15,589 nt of DNA. Source: Halomonas sp. UBA3074. Lineage in GTDB: Bacteria; Pseudomonadota; Gammaproteobacteria; Pseudomonadales; Halomonadaceae. The stretch is from contig NZ_DFBS01000029.1 of the NCBI RefSeq assembly GCF_002366715.1, positions 1-15,589 of the forward strand, given 5' to 3'. Positions 1-6,685 of this stretch are shown one piece after another. A program made the translations under genes and the position numbers. The notes beneath the pieces are model-generated. The model searched no databases. It was not told the origin of the DNA and saw only the letters and a list, made by a program, of their open reading frames with translations. Numbering within the stretch: position 1 is the stretch's first letter; each line of letters starts with the position of its first letter.

Positions 1-73
1 TCCCCTCATGAGAAATCCGGGCTAGCCAGGCGAGTAGTCGAAAACGTAAACTGCGCCGATCAATGTGAAGCAA
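1..73 (-). CDS. copS: Sensor histidine kinase, N-terminal fragment (CopS-like), cut by window edge
   Basis: Only about 24 codons lie in the window. After the response-regulator stop, one minus-strand frame stays open to the edge and reads RRSLRFRLLAWLARISHEG, a basic stretch leading into hydrophobic residues. This is typical of the N-terminus of a QseC/PmrB/CusS-type inner-membrane sensor kinase. The best start is TTG at 73-71, preceded by AGGGG about eight bases upstream, which makes the gene overlap the regulator by 14 bases; such overlaps are common in regulator-kinase pairs. A kinase here is expected from the operon order. No catalytic domain is visible, so the identity rests on position and this short peptide. 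Confidence 0.45.
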   Translation of the reverse strand, partial: MLHIDRRSLRFRLLAWLARISHEG

Positions 74-725
74 AGAAATACCCCTGGCCGCGGCGAGTTT
101 GGATAATTGATTTGCCTAGATAACGGCGCAGACGAGCGATATAGACTTCGACCAAGTTAGGTGCGGCGGCATCCTGTTCCAGGGCATAGAGCTGCTCTAA
201 TAACTGCTCTTTGGAGTGAATGCGATCTGGATGCAGCATTAAGTAGCGTAGTAATCGAAACTCTGTCGCCGTTAGCGAACGCCAAGTTTCTCCCTCTAGG
301 CATACTCGTTGACCTGCTTCATCCAGCGATACGCCATTGAGCGTCACAACTTGAGATAACTGACCAGACTGCCTGCGCAGCAGTGCCTTCAAACGGGCCA
401 TAAGCTCGGCTTCATGGAAGGGTTTAGCTAGGTAATCATCGGCACCCGTTTCAAGACCAATGACTTTATCTTCCCAAGTATCGCGCGCCGTCAAGATCAA
501 GATAGGCGTGCTGCGTTTTTGCTTGCGCCACTGGGCTAGTAGATCTAGTCCCGAGCCATCGGGCAAACCGAGATCTAAGATAGCCAGCTCGTAATGCTCG
601 GTTGCCATTAGCGACTTGGCCGCTTTCAATGAAGCGGCCAAGTCGACAAGGTAACCGTTGTCCTTGAGACTCTCTGCCAAGCTTTCTGCCAGCAAATCAT
701 CATCTTCGAGTAGCAACAGTTTCAT
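60..725 (-). CDS. copR: OmpR-family two-component response regulator, probably copper-responsive (CopR-like)
   Basis: A 221-residue DNA-binding response regulator of normal length. The receiver domain (1-118) has the acidic pocket EDDD at 7-10, phospho-acceptor Asp51 in LDLGLPDG, switch Thr79 and Lys101 in KPF. A winged-helix DNA-binding domain follows at about 125-218, with SLTATEFRLL and the RRGQGYFF wing. It is the QseB/PmrA/CopR subtype. Phosphorylation by the overlapping downstream kinase should drive dimer binding to direct repeats in promoters. It starts 14 bases after copI and lies in a copper block, so copper is the likely signal; the two matching boxes at 1275-1306 and 2971-3002 are candidate targets. 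The upstream Shine-Dalgarno is weak, which suggests coupling to copI translation. Family certain; copper assignment is by context. Confidence 0.9.
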   Translation of the reverse strand: MKLLLLEDDDLLAESLAESLKDNGYLVDLAASLKAAKSLMATEHYELAILDLGLPDGSGLDLLAQWRKQKRSTPILILTARDTWEDKVIGLETGADDYLAKPFHEAELMARLKALLRRQSGQLSQVVTLNGVSLDEAGQRVCLEGETWRSLTATEFRLLRYLMLHPDRIHSKEQLLEQLYALEQDAAAPNLVEVYIARLRRYLGKSIIQTRRGQGYFFASH

Positions 726-739
726 GGGTAAACGTCAGA

Positions 740-1246
740 TTAGAAAGTAAAATTGCCGTACATGCCGGATTCGTAATGGCCGGGAATGTTACAAGCATAC
801 TCTAGCTCGTTAGTATTATCAGGAACACTCCATAATAGAGTCCCGGTGTCACCAGGTGCAATTGTGACGCCTGCCATGCTCATATTGGCCATATCGTGGC
901 CTTCACCTTGTGACATGTTTGACATGTCATGACCTTCGCCATTTGCCATGTCTAGCATCATTTTTCGATGCTCTTCATGGGCTTCTTTACTGCCAATCAC
1001 AAATTCATGCTCTAAATTGCCGGTGTTGGTGATTTCAAATTTAACCACCTCCCCAGCCGCCAGTTCTAGCTCTTCAGGGTCGAACCACATATCGCCAGCC
1101 TCGAGACTGATCGTGCGGTCGACGTCAGACTCAGTTAGGCCGCTATCCCCGCCGCCATGGCCAGGTGCAGCCCACGTGGCGCTTGTTACTAAGCCTAGTG
1201 AAAGAGCAAATAAAGACGTTACTAAAGTGTTTTTGCGCATGGTCAT
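740..1246 (-). CDS. copI: Periplasmic cupredoxin-domain copper-resistance protein (CopI-like)
   Basis: A 168-residue exported protein. A signal peptide covers about 1-26 (hydrophobic core, ATWA before APG). A plastocyanin/azurin-like cupredoxin fold follows, with type-1 copper ligands His80 (NLEHEF), Cys152 (EYACNIPGH), His157 and Met162. Between the first ligand and the rest sits a His/Met-rich insert (about 90-124) in which GEGHDM-(S/A)-NM occurs twice, probably extra copper-binding sites. CopI proteins of this type protect against copper in Vibrio and purple bacteria; the resemblance is from domain layout. Two possible starts lie two codons apart (1246 or 1240). The gene is first in a copI-copR-copS unit and has its own box-containing promoter at 1275-1306. 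Confidence 0.82.
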   Translation of the reverse strand: MTMRKNTLVTSLFALSLGLVTSATWAAPGHGGGDSGLTESDVDRTISLEAGDMWFDPEELELAAGEVVKFEITNTGNLEHEFVIGSKEAHEEHRKMMLDMANGEGHDMSNMSQGEGHDMANMSMAGVTIAPGDTGTLLWSVPDNTNELEYACNIPGHYESGMYGNFTF

Positions 1247-1274
1247 TTACCTCAGAGGTTATTGCCACTTGTTC

Positions 1275-1306
1275 TTTATACGGTGTTAACCTGAAACGAG
1301 CCTGAA
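1275..1306 (-). promoter_or_regulatory. Putative CopR box and promoter of copI-copRS
   Basis: Read on the minus strand this is TTCAGG (1306-1301), five bases, TTCAGG (1295-1290), nine bases, then TATAAA (1280-1275) as a -10 element. Direct 6-bp half-sites 11 bp apart overlapping the -35 position are the usual layout for OmpR-family activators. The same arrangement, with identical spacing, precedes copC at 2971-3002. It predicts a transcription start near 1268 and a leader of about 22 bases. Confidence 0.6.
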
Positions 1307-1532
1307 CCTAACGTAATAATAGGATCTGCTGCACAACAGTATTTCTAATATGATGATGGATCCTGACTAGATACTGCTCTCTAATTAGTGTCAACACTGC
1401 AGCAATGACTTTTCGTCTTTTTGGTGCAATGCCTATGGCAGCATCCGCCTAAACCTCAGTGTACGGCCCACAAGAAGGCGACCGTTAATGTTCGATCTCT
1501 GGATCGGCTCTACAAGGTGGTTGCCCTGTTGG

Positions 1533-2438
1533 TCACCCATTCGGTGATGTCACCCTTGTCAGCACCGCCGTAATCAGCAGGACAACCACGACCAGCACCA
1601 CCTCCAGCGCAATACTGCGCTGCAAACGTCGTGGGGCTGTTGCGTCGCCGCTCTCAAAGGCAGGTACAAGCCGCCACTTGTTCGCGGCAGCAAATAACAG
1701 CAGCACCGCGACAATCAATACTTTGCCGATCAAGAACTGTCCATATGCCGTGGTGAGCAGGGGTGTGAGACCGCCTGTTAGCAGCGTGGCCAACGTGACG
1801 CCCGCCAGTACCAACACGCCAACTCCGCCCATGGCGAGTTGCCCGAAACGGGTCAGAATACGGGCGGTATTGCCGTGGTTGTAATGTTGCCCCACTAAGT
1901 GGAACAGCGGCCACAGCGAGGCTACCCAGAACGCCGCCGCCATCAAGTGAATGATCAGCAAGCCAGCCAGAACGAGGCGTGGGGTGTTCACCGTATGTCC
2001 CACCTGCACGAACGCCAGCATCACCAGTAACACGCCCACTAGGCTCAAGCTATTGGCTGTTTTTGAGAGTGTTAAGTTATTGAGCTGAATCGCCTGGACC
2101 AACAGCAAGCCAGTTACCACCAGTATCAGCCGGGTCCCGGACGCACCCTCGAACACGATCCCGAGTAGCATTGGGTTGGTTGCAGCCGCTATATTGCCGC
2201 CCCCAAGGTAACCAGCTTCTAAAGGCCACTGGAACAGAATCAGGATAATCCCGGCCCAGACAGCAAGGACACCCATGCGGGCGACGTGCCTCCGGTCATG
2301 TTCAGGGAGTTGGGGAAATGCTAGACGAAACAACACGGCTCCCGTCGCGACTAGGGCACTGAGGTAAACCCCGGCCGCCACGAGAATCATCGCGACGGTC
2401 CAGACGTCGAGGCTATTTACGGAGAACCACCAGGCCAT
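1533..2438 (-). CDS. copD: Copper-resistance inner-membrane protein CopD
   Basis: A 301-residue polytopic protein with about eight hydrophobic helices from residue 13 to the end (for example 13-35, 52-70, 102-118, 130-146, 203-222, 236-251, 274-294). Length and hydrophobic pattern match the CopD/PcoD family. Family members sit in the inner membrane and work with periplasmic CopC, and are thought to move copper into the cytoplasm or handle it at the membrane. It starts three bases after the copC stop, so the two genes are one transcript and probably translationally coupled. No CopC domain is fused to it. No separate terminator is evident before the copI promoter region at 1247-1532, where the only supported element is the copI box. 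Confidence 0.85.
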   Translation of the reverse strand: MAWWFSVNSLDVWTVAMILVAAGVYLSALVATGAVLFRLAFPQLPEHDRRHVARMGVLAVWAGIILILFQWPLEAGYLGGGNIAAATNPMLLGIVFEGASGTRLILVVTGLLLVQAIQLNNLTLSKTANSLSLVGVLLVMLAFVQVGHTVNTPRLVLAGLLIIHLMAAAFWVASLWPLFHLVGQHYNHGNTARILTRFGQLAMGGVGVLVLAGVTLATLLTGGLTPLLTTAYGQFLIGKVLIVAVLLLFAAANKWRLVPAFESGDATAPRRLQRSIALEVVLVVVVLLITAVLTRVTSPNG

Positions 2439-2441
2439 GGG

Positions 2442-2813
2442 TCAGGGCTCGACCGAGAAGTTAAAACCGTCGGTCATCATGTGCCCGTCATCCGATAGGC
2501 CGCGCCAGCGTACCTGGTAGTCCCCAGCCGAAAGAATTTCACCTGGTTTTACGAAGTAGCGTTCGACCTGTTCACTGCCTGGCTGACCATCAAGAGGAAC
2601 AGAGCCGTCCGGGCCTGTCACTTCAAACTGGGTGATACGCATCATGCCACCAAACTCAATGCCAATCTCTGCTGGGGAATCCTGAATGGTCACGCCATCC
2701 TTAGGTGAAGTGCTTGCGCCCCCTTCATGGGCCAGCACTGGGATTGCTAGCGACAGCAACAGCGTTGCTAAGGTAGCGTGAATGATAGGGAGCGAACTCG
2801 TCTTCTTTTGCAT
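2442..2813 (-). CDS. copC: Periplasmic copper chaperone CopC
   Basis: A 123-residue protein with the CopC beta-sandwich signature. The signal peptide ends at residue 28 (PVLA), so the mature protein begins with His29, the N-terminal histidine that CopC uses to bind Cu(II). The C-terminal DDGHMMTDGFNF (108-119) supplies the Asp/His ligands (Asp109, His111). The Met-rich Cu(I) loop of classic Pseudomonas CopC is not obvious, so this is more like the Cu(II)-only type. AAGGA about seven bases before ATG supports the start. It is the first gene of copC-copD. The predicted transcription start lies about 150 bases upstream, giving a rather long leader. Confidence 0.9.
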   Translation of the reverse strand: MQKKTSSLPIIHATLATLLLSLAIPVLAHEGGASTSPKDGVTIQDSPAEIGIEFGGMMRITQFEVTGPDGSVPLDGQPGSEQVERYFVKPGEILSAGDYQVRWRGLSDDGHMMTDGFNFSVEP

Positions 2814-3171
2814 ACCGTATCCTTATATATTTTTAGGGTTGAATGGATGCCGTTACTTCATCGCGGAGGCGCTAAAACTGATTCGGCTGAGCCTTCTTAC
2901 ATCGTTCATCTGCCCTGTTTGGCGAACAAGGCGCATGGCGTCGTGCTTTTCTTCATGGAAATGAGTCGGTGTTATAACGTGCCAACCTGAAACAGGGCTG
3001 AAAATGGCGGAAAAAATGATCTGTGACAACACTTAGGTATTGGGATCGGTTTCTCCTTTACCTTTGGGCCACCTATAGGTTGTAGGTTTATAACGAAAGC
3101 TAACTCCGCCTTCTTCCATTTTTAATGGATAAGGCGATGTCTCGACCAGCAACATGATAAGAGGAAATATC
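2814..3171. promoter_or_regulatory. Divergent control region between copC and the LTXXQ-protein gene
   Basis: This 358-base stretch has no convincing gene. It holds the copC box and promoter (2971-3002). On the plus-strand side there is a 10-bp palindrome ACCTATAGGT (3071-3080) next to a TTATAA-like -10. An imperfect hairpin follows in the 5' leader (GCCTT 3108-3112 with AAGGC 3131-3135, and CCATT 3116-3120 with AATGG 3124-3128). The plus-strand promoter is not clear enough to call precisely. Two tiny minus-strand reading frames in the copC leader (16 and 27 codons, starting at 2956 and 2936) are possible leader peptides but lack good ribosome binding sites. Confidence 0.4.
2971..3002 (-). 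promoter_or_regulatory. Putative CopR box and promoter of copCD
   Basis: On the minus strand this is TTCAGC (3002-2997), five bases, TTCAGG (2991-2986), nine bases, then TATAAC (2976-2971). The 19-bp core AACCTGAAACAGGGCTGAA (plus strand, 2984-3002) differs at only three positions from the copI box core at 1288-1306. Matching sequence and spacing at two promoters of one copper block argue for a shared activator, presumably the neighbouring response regulator. Confidence 0.6.
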
Positions 3172-3714
3172 ATGGTTAAGCACAAGATGATCTTTGCCAT
3201 TGGTCTGGCTGCAAGCCTCAGTGTCCCCAGCAGCGCCATTTTCGCTCAAGGTATGAGCCAAGGCGCCCAAGGTCAGGGCAATATGATGGACGGCCAAGTC
3301 GGTATGGGTTCGGGCATGATGATGGGCAGTCAAGAAGACATGTACCCAGGAATGATGATGGGAGGGCAAAGCGGGATGATGCCTTGTCCAATGATGGGAG
3401 GCATGGGGAGCATGGGCGGTATGCTCGACGAGCAGCAGATGAGTACCATGCGTGAGATGCGCCAAGAACACCGCGCGGCCCAGCTTGAGCGGATGGGCGA
3501 ATTGATGAACCTGCGCGACGACATGATGCAAATCATGCAGACTGAACGCCCTGAACAATGGAAAGTAAAGACGCTGCATGCTCAAATGGCCAGCCTTCAT
3601 GGCGATATGATGGCTGATAACGTGCGCATGCATAACCAGATGCAGGACTTACTAACCGACGAGCAGCGTGAACAAATGAGTGGAAGCATGCCCAGCCACC
3701 ATGGCTCGCAATAA
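3172..3714 (+). CDS. Met-rich periplasmic LTXXQ-motif protein (Spy/CpxP-like metal-binding)
   Basis: A 180-residue exported protein. ATG at 3172 is preferred over an upstream ATG at 3154 because AGAGGA sits seven bases ahead. Signal peptide about 1-25 (AIFA before QG). Residues 38-85 are extraordinarily rich in Met and Gly (clusters MMM, MMGG, PMMGG, with one Cys at 72), a likely low-affinity Cu(I) sponge. Residues 86-170 are helical and end in LTDEQ (161-165), the LTXXQ motif of Spy/CpxP/ZraP-like periplasmic proteins that bind metal or act as chaperones and signalling modulators. It heads a plus-strand run with a small membrane protein and copG, divergent from copCD. Copper binding is inferred from composition and neighbours. 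Confidence 0.75.
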   Translation: MVKHKMIFAIGLAASLSVPSSAIFAQGMSQGAQGQGNMMDGQVGMGSGMMMGSQEDMYPGMMMGGQSGMMPCPMMGGMGSMGGMLDEQQMSTMREMRQEHRAAQLERMGELMNLRDDMMQIMQTERPEQWKVKTLHAQMASLHGDMMADNVRMHNQMQDLLTDEQREQMSGSMPSHHGSQ

Positions 3715-3754
3715 GCCATGGGGATTGCCTATTCCTTATAGGAGTGATGCCATA

Positions 3755-3886
3755 ATGAACGCGAAATGCTTTGCTTTTATGGGGTCAATGGGGTGGTTAG
3801 GCTGGTTGATGCCCCTGGCCATGCTGTTATTAGTTGGCTTGGCGATCGCGTCGCTGGCCAAGTACCTCTTCAGTCGTTCACGTTAA
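3755..3886 (+). CDS. Small single-span membrane protein (43 aa)
   Basis: Reads MNAKCFAFMG then a long hydrophobic span (about 13-36) and a basic tail KYLFSRSR, so it should cross the inner membrane once with its C-terminus in the cytoplasm. TAGGAG lies some 12 bases before the ATG. Its stop codon TAA is part of the TAAGGAG ribosome binding site of copG, so the two are probably coupled. No known family is recognised. Small membrane proteins are common in copper and silver operons, and a role in holding or regulating the periplasmic proteins is possible but unproven. A longer in-frame start at 3680 would overlap the previous gene and has no supporting signal. Confidence 0.55.
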   Translation: MNAKCFAFMGSMGWLGWLMPLAMLLLVGLAIASLAKYLFSRSR

Positions 3887-3899
3887 GGAGTTGAAAATA

Positions 3900-4313
3900 A
3901 TGCGACATATGACAACCAAACTTTTGCTCTCGGGTTTCATGCTGCTTGGGACGGTCTCCGCTCAAGCGGCGTTACCGCCAGAGGCAACACTGTATAAAAA
4001 CCCCCAGTGCGGCTGCTGTGATGAATATGCGCGCCATCTTGAGAAACTTGGCGTAGACGTCACCATTATTGATGACGTCGAGCTGGGTGATATCAAGCAG
4101 CAGGCGGGCGTTCCCTATGGTCTGGGATCGTGCCATACCATCGAAATAGGCGAGTATTGGGTTGAAGGTCACCTTCCGATGGAAGCCGTAAAGGCGCTGT
4201 TTGAGCAACAGCCTAAAATAGATGGAATTGGTTTAGCAGGTATGCCGATTGGTACGCCAGGTATGCCAGGGCCACAAGACGGTCCTTACGATGTCTACGC
4301 GTTTACAGACTAG
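3900..4313 (+). CDS. copG: Periplasmic copper-binding protein CopG (DUF411)
   Basis: A 137-residue DUF411 protein. ATG at 3900 follows TAAGGAG by nine bases. Signal peptide 1-23 (VSAQA before ALPPEA). The mature protein is a thioredoxin-like fold with NPQCGCCDEY (Cys37, Cys39, Cys40), GSCHT (Cys78, His79), EGH (His91) and the C-terminal GLAGMPIGTPGMPG signature. In Pseudomonas CopG, the structurally studied member of this family, these Cys residues hold a multinuclear copper cluster and may support Cu(I)/Cu(II) redox handling in the periplasm. All key residues are present. It is last in the plus-strand copper run. No clear terminator follows, and 4314-4517 shows no other feature. Confidence 0.88.
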   Translation: MRHMTTKLLLSGFMLLGTVSAQAALPPEATLYKNPQCGCCDEYARHLEKLGVDVTIIDDVELGDIKQQAGVPYGLGSCHTIEIGEYWVEGHLPMEAVKALFEQQPKIDGIGLAGMPIGTPGMPGPQDGPYDVYAFTD

Positions 4314-4517
4314 GAAGATGAGCAGTTTATGACCCTTTAATTGAGTGATCAAAGCTGGCCTGTTGGTTGCGGTGCTCTTTCGCTGACTCTAAAGCTTTTC
4401 ATTTATAAAAATTCTACCGATTTCGCTTACGTCAACCATATTGTTTACGGCTCGAGAGTTTTCACATAGCCTCGGCCAAAAGCAGCCTATTATTTGCGTC
4501 TATCAAACTAATTAAAG

Positions 4518-5191
4518 TTAGAGACAGTGCAAGTATTTCTCAGTAGTTGCGACCGAGGCATGGCCCAGTCGGTCGCGCACGTAGAGCAAGGCATAGGTCT
4601 GAGCCTTGGATTGCATCATTGAGTACAGCGTATGCGTGGGATTGGTGATGGCACTCAGGAGATCAATCGATTGATGCTTGCTTAGCACCCAAATTACGGT
4701 TCGTGGCGTCTTCAGCGTGACATCTGCGGTCGTACGTCTTCCTCCACTCGCACCGACGTGAGCGAGGAGGCCTGTAGGTTGCCTAACCATTACCGTTTTC
4801 ATGGCATACGGAACAGTCATCACCCAACCACACTTGGTGCCATACCGATAGAATGCGCAAAGAAGTCGTAGCCGGGCATTCACCGTTGCTGCGGCAAGGC
4901 ACCGCCCTCGGGGCTTAGGTTCCAGCCCCGGAACTCCGCGAATACCGTAGTTTCTCGGTCATTGCCCACATCACGCCAGTCAATAGCATTCACCTCACAC
5001 CAGCCAAAGAACTGATACAACGCTTTCCGGCATGTTATCCACGACTTCCTGGATTGAACCCTGCCACGCTTGATCAGATGCGCTATACAAATGTCCAGGG
5101 CTTCCTCAGTAATCTTTCCCTCCCTAGATATAAGGATTGGAAAGCCGGTGTAATTTGGGTTTGAACTTGCTCGTGCTGGAGAAGAATCCAT
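4518..5191 (-). pseudogene. Degraded tyrosine recombinase (phage integrase family)
   Basis: Two adjoining minus-strand frames are pieces of one integrase. 5191-4880 encodes the N-terminal SAM-like core-binding domain (from MDSSPARAS to a stop after LPQQR). The frame from about 4892 down continues as ATVNARLRLLCAFYRYG, so a single frameshift near 4880-4910 breaks the gene. That second frame reaches LSKHQSIDLLSAITNPTH and then jumps directly to the C-terminal end VRDRLGHASVATTEKYLH. The stretch that should contain the first catalytic Arg and the HxxR box is missing, so an internal deletion is also present. It retains LGH and the terminal Tyr but cannot be active. It is unrelated in detail to the intact recombinase at 11809-12765. 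Confidence 0.75.
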
Positions 5192-5218
5192 TCTGCGCTT
5201 CTACCAGGGTGTATCACT

Positions 5219-5506
5219 TTGGCAATCGGTAATCAGCCAAGCTGGCGCACGTACCAGGTGCCTATGATAATATCAGCAGTGGCCACGGTTGGTGCCATTA
5301 TCAGCATGAGCCCGGTCAGTAACCTGGCTGACCTGTACCTCATCACTCTGCCTTTGGTCCCTAGTCTTTTTTGTTTGATTTTAGCCGTTTCTGATGGTCA
5401 GCTAACTGCTTGCGCAGATCCTCTTCGCGGGATAAAGCGATTGCCAGCTGTGTCCGGGTTTCTGAGTGCTCTTCCTGAATATTTGCCAACTCCTCAATCC
5501 GCTTAG
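5219..5506 (+). pseudogene. Truncated small membrane-protein reading frame
   Basis: From TTG at 5219 (AGGGTG six bases upstream) the frame reads SWRTYQVPMIISAVATVGAI and a second hydrophobic stretch to about residue 55, like small two-helix membrane proteins of about 60 residues. From about 5361 the same frame is antisense to kfrA and loses all membrane character, so the natural end is probably lost at a recombination joint near 5355-5362. It may not be expressed; the similarity is only a hydrophobic pattern plus a WRTYQVP start. Confidence 0.3.
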
Positions 5507-6389
5507 TCGCTGTCTTCAGCTCGCTACGGGCGTCGCTGGAAGATGTCTTGATCTTGTCGAGATCGGTACGAAGCGTTGCGTTCTCGTCCTGCAGCTCACC
5601 GCTGCGCCTCATAACAGAGGCATTCTCCGCACGTAGGCTGGCATGTTCCTGCTGAAGAGAAGAGAGGTCTTCGTTGACGGCCTCGAGCGTTTTCTGGAGC
5701 TGCAATTCACGTTTACTAGAGGTTTCCAGTTCCCGTGTAGCGGCTTTAAGCTCGCTTTCAATTGTGGCCAACCGGGCGCTGCTATCGGCTTTCTCGTCTC
5801 GCAAGTGGTCGACCAACGTTTGTTGCCGTTGCGCTTCAACACGCATGGTTTCCAATTGCTGATTCTGGCGGGAGAGCTGGTCTTGTAAATCGGTAACTCG
5901 TCCCATAGCATCCGCTGCCCGCTGCCTTGCGGTGGCATTCTCCGTCACAAGCGTATGGATCTCCTCCGTCTGCTGCTCAATGCGCTGCCCATCCTGATGG
6001 CCGTGTTCACGCAAGGTTGCGATGCTGGCCTCTAGTCGCTCAATCTCGCGTAGCGCCTCATCTCGCTCTTCGTTGGCAGCTTTCTCGCGCTGTTCGGACT
6101 CTGCGCGTATCTTCTCGACTTCTTCATCAGCGTGCTGGCTAGCGGAGCGCCATAGTTCAGCTCCAACCCGCTCCAAGACAGTGCGGATCTCATTCGGCAT
6201 TTCTCGCACAGCGATGGCATTGTCTTTTAGGCTATCGCGCCACTCACGCATGACCGGGGAAATATGCGACAGGGAGCCACCACCCAGGCATTCGCGCACC
6301 TGTTCATTGGTGGGCCTGTCGATGCCTTCGGATACCAGCTTCTCGGCAGCATCAATGATGCGTTGCCGTATTTCCGGCTTAATAGTCAT
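5361..6389 (-). CDS. kfrA: KfrA-family plasmid DNA-binding coiled-coil protein
   Basis: A 342-residue protein with the KfrA layout. An N-terminal helix-turn-helix domain covers about 1-60 (PTNEQVRECLGGGSLSHISPVMREW). It is followed by a very long, charged alpha-helical coiled coil from about 85 to 340, rich in Glu, Gln, Arg and Leu. KfrA proteins are plasmid-encoded, bind and repress their own promoter, and form filaments or scaffolds that assist plasmid segregation. ATG at 6389 has AGGAG about 11 bases upstream. A perfect inverted repeat (6413-6454) enclosing TATAAT lies just upstream and is the obvious autoregulatory operator. No ParA/ParB partners are in this window. Confidence 0.85.
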   Translation of the reverse strand: MTIKPEIRQRIIDAAEKLVSEGIDRPTNEQVRECLGGGSLSHISPVMREWRDSLKDNAIAVREMPNEIRTVLERVGAELWRSASQHADEEVEKIRAESEQREKAANEERDEALREIERLEASIATLREHGHQDGQRIEQQTEEIHTLVTENATARQRAADAMGRVTDLQDQLSRQNQQLETMRVEAQRQQTLVDHLRDEKADSSARLATIESELKAATRELETSSKRELQLQKTLEAVNEDLSSLQQEHASLRAENASVMRRSGELQDENATLRTDLDKIKTSSSDARSELKTATKRIEELANIQEEHSETRTQLAIALSREEDLRKQLADHQKRLKSNKKD

Positions 6390-6412
6390 GCCGGGCTATC
6401 TCCTAGTGTATG

Positions 6413-6454
6413 TATTGTATGTATGTATTATACATAAGATACATACATACAATA
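6413..6454 (-). promoter_or_regulatory. kfrA operator-promoter: perfect 16-bp inverted repeat
   Basis: TATTGTATGTATGTAT at 6413-6428 is matched exactly in reverse complement at 6439-6454, with a 10-base spacer. On the minus strand the sequence TATAAT (6433-6428) spans the spacer and could be the kfrA -10 element, so protein bound to the arms would block the promoter. Each arm also contains internal GTAT direct repeats. Binding by KfrA is inferred from position and from autorepression known for the family. Confidence 0.7.
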
Positions 6455-6513
6455 TAGTCAACAGCTTCGCTAACCCTAAAAATAATGCTAGCGCAGCCTA
6501 CTAGATGATCTGC

Positions 6514-6622
6514 TGTGCAACATTCCCACCTAAGAATGCAACCAGTGCAGGAAATCTATTGGGAAAGATCGTGCCAATGTTGAAAGCCATAGCTGTTGCG
6601 GGATCGGTGCAACATCCCCACC
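6514..6622 (+). repeat. Two outlying iterons between kfrA and ardC
   Basis: TGTGCAACATTCCCACC at 6514-6530 is an exact consensus iteron, and GTGCAACATCCCCACC at 6607-6622 is a near match. They are in the same orientation as the origin array at 8545-9274 but about 2 kb away, on the other side of ardC and radC. They lie between the kfrA promoter and the ardC terminator and could bind the initiator for copy control, or be left from a larger array split by an insertion. Confidence 0.75.
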
Positions 6623-6636
6623 GCAGTGACTAAACA

Positions 6637-6664
6637 CAAAAAAAAGCCTCCCGAGGGGGAGGCT
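6637..6664 (-). terminator. Rho-independent terminator of ardC
   Basis: An 8-bp GC-rich stem (AGCCTCCC 6645-6652 with GGGAGGCT 6657-6664, four-base loop) is followed, on the minus strand, by a run of eight T. It lies 21 bases beyond the ardC stop and separates ardC from kfrA. Confidence 0.85.
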
Positions 6665-6685
6665 GTTGAATGGTAAAGAAAAAAA

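Noticed and set aside
948..1289. Plus-strand open frame of 113 codons opposite copI
   Set aside because: Antisense shadow of copI; low-complexity Ser-rich translation and no ribosome binding site.
3071..3087. ACCTATAGGTTGTAGGT as a CueR/MerR-type promoter site
   Set aside because: The dyad spacing does not match the usual CueR arrangement and no properly spaced -35/-10 pair surrounds it.
3100..3633. Minus-strand His-rich open frame of 177 codons
   Set aside because: His codons arise as the reverse complement of the Met-rich plus-strand gene; it has no family features.
5609..6504. Several open frames in other frames and strands over kfrA
   Set aside because: Shadows of the coiled-coil gene; repeated codon bias gives long open frames without domain features.
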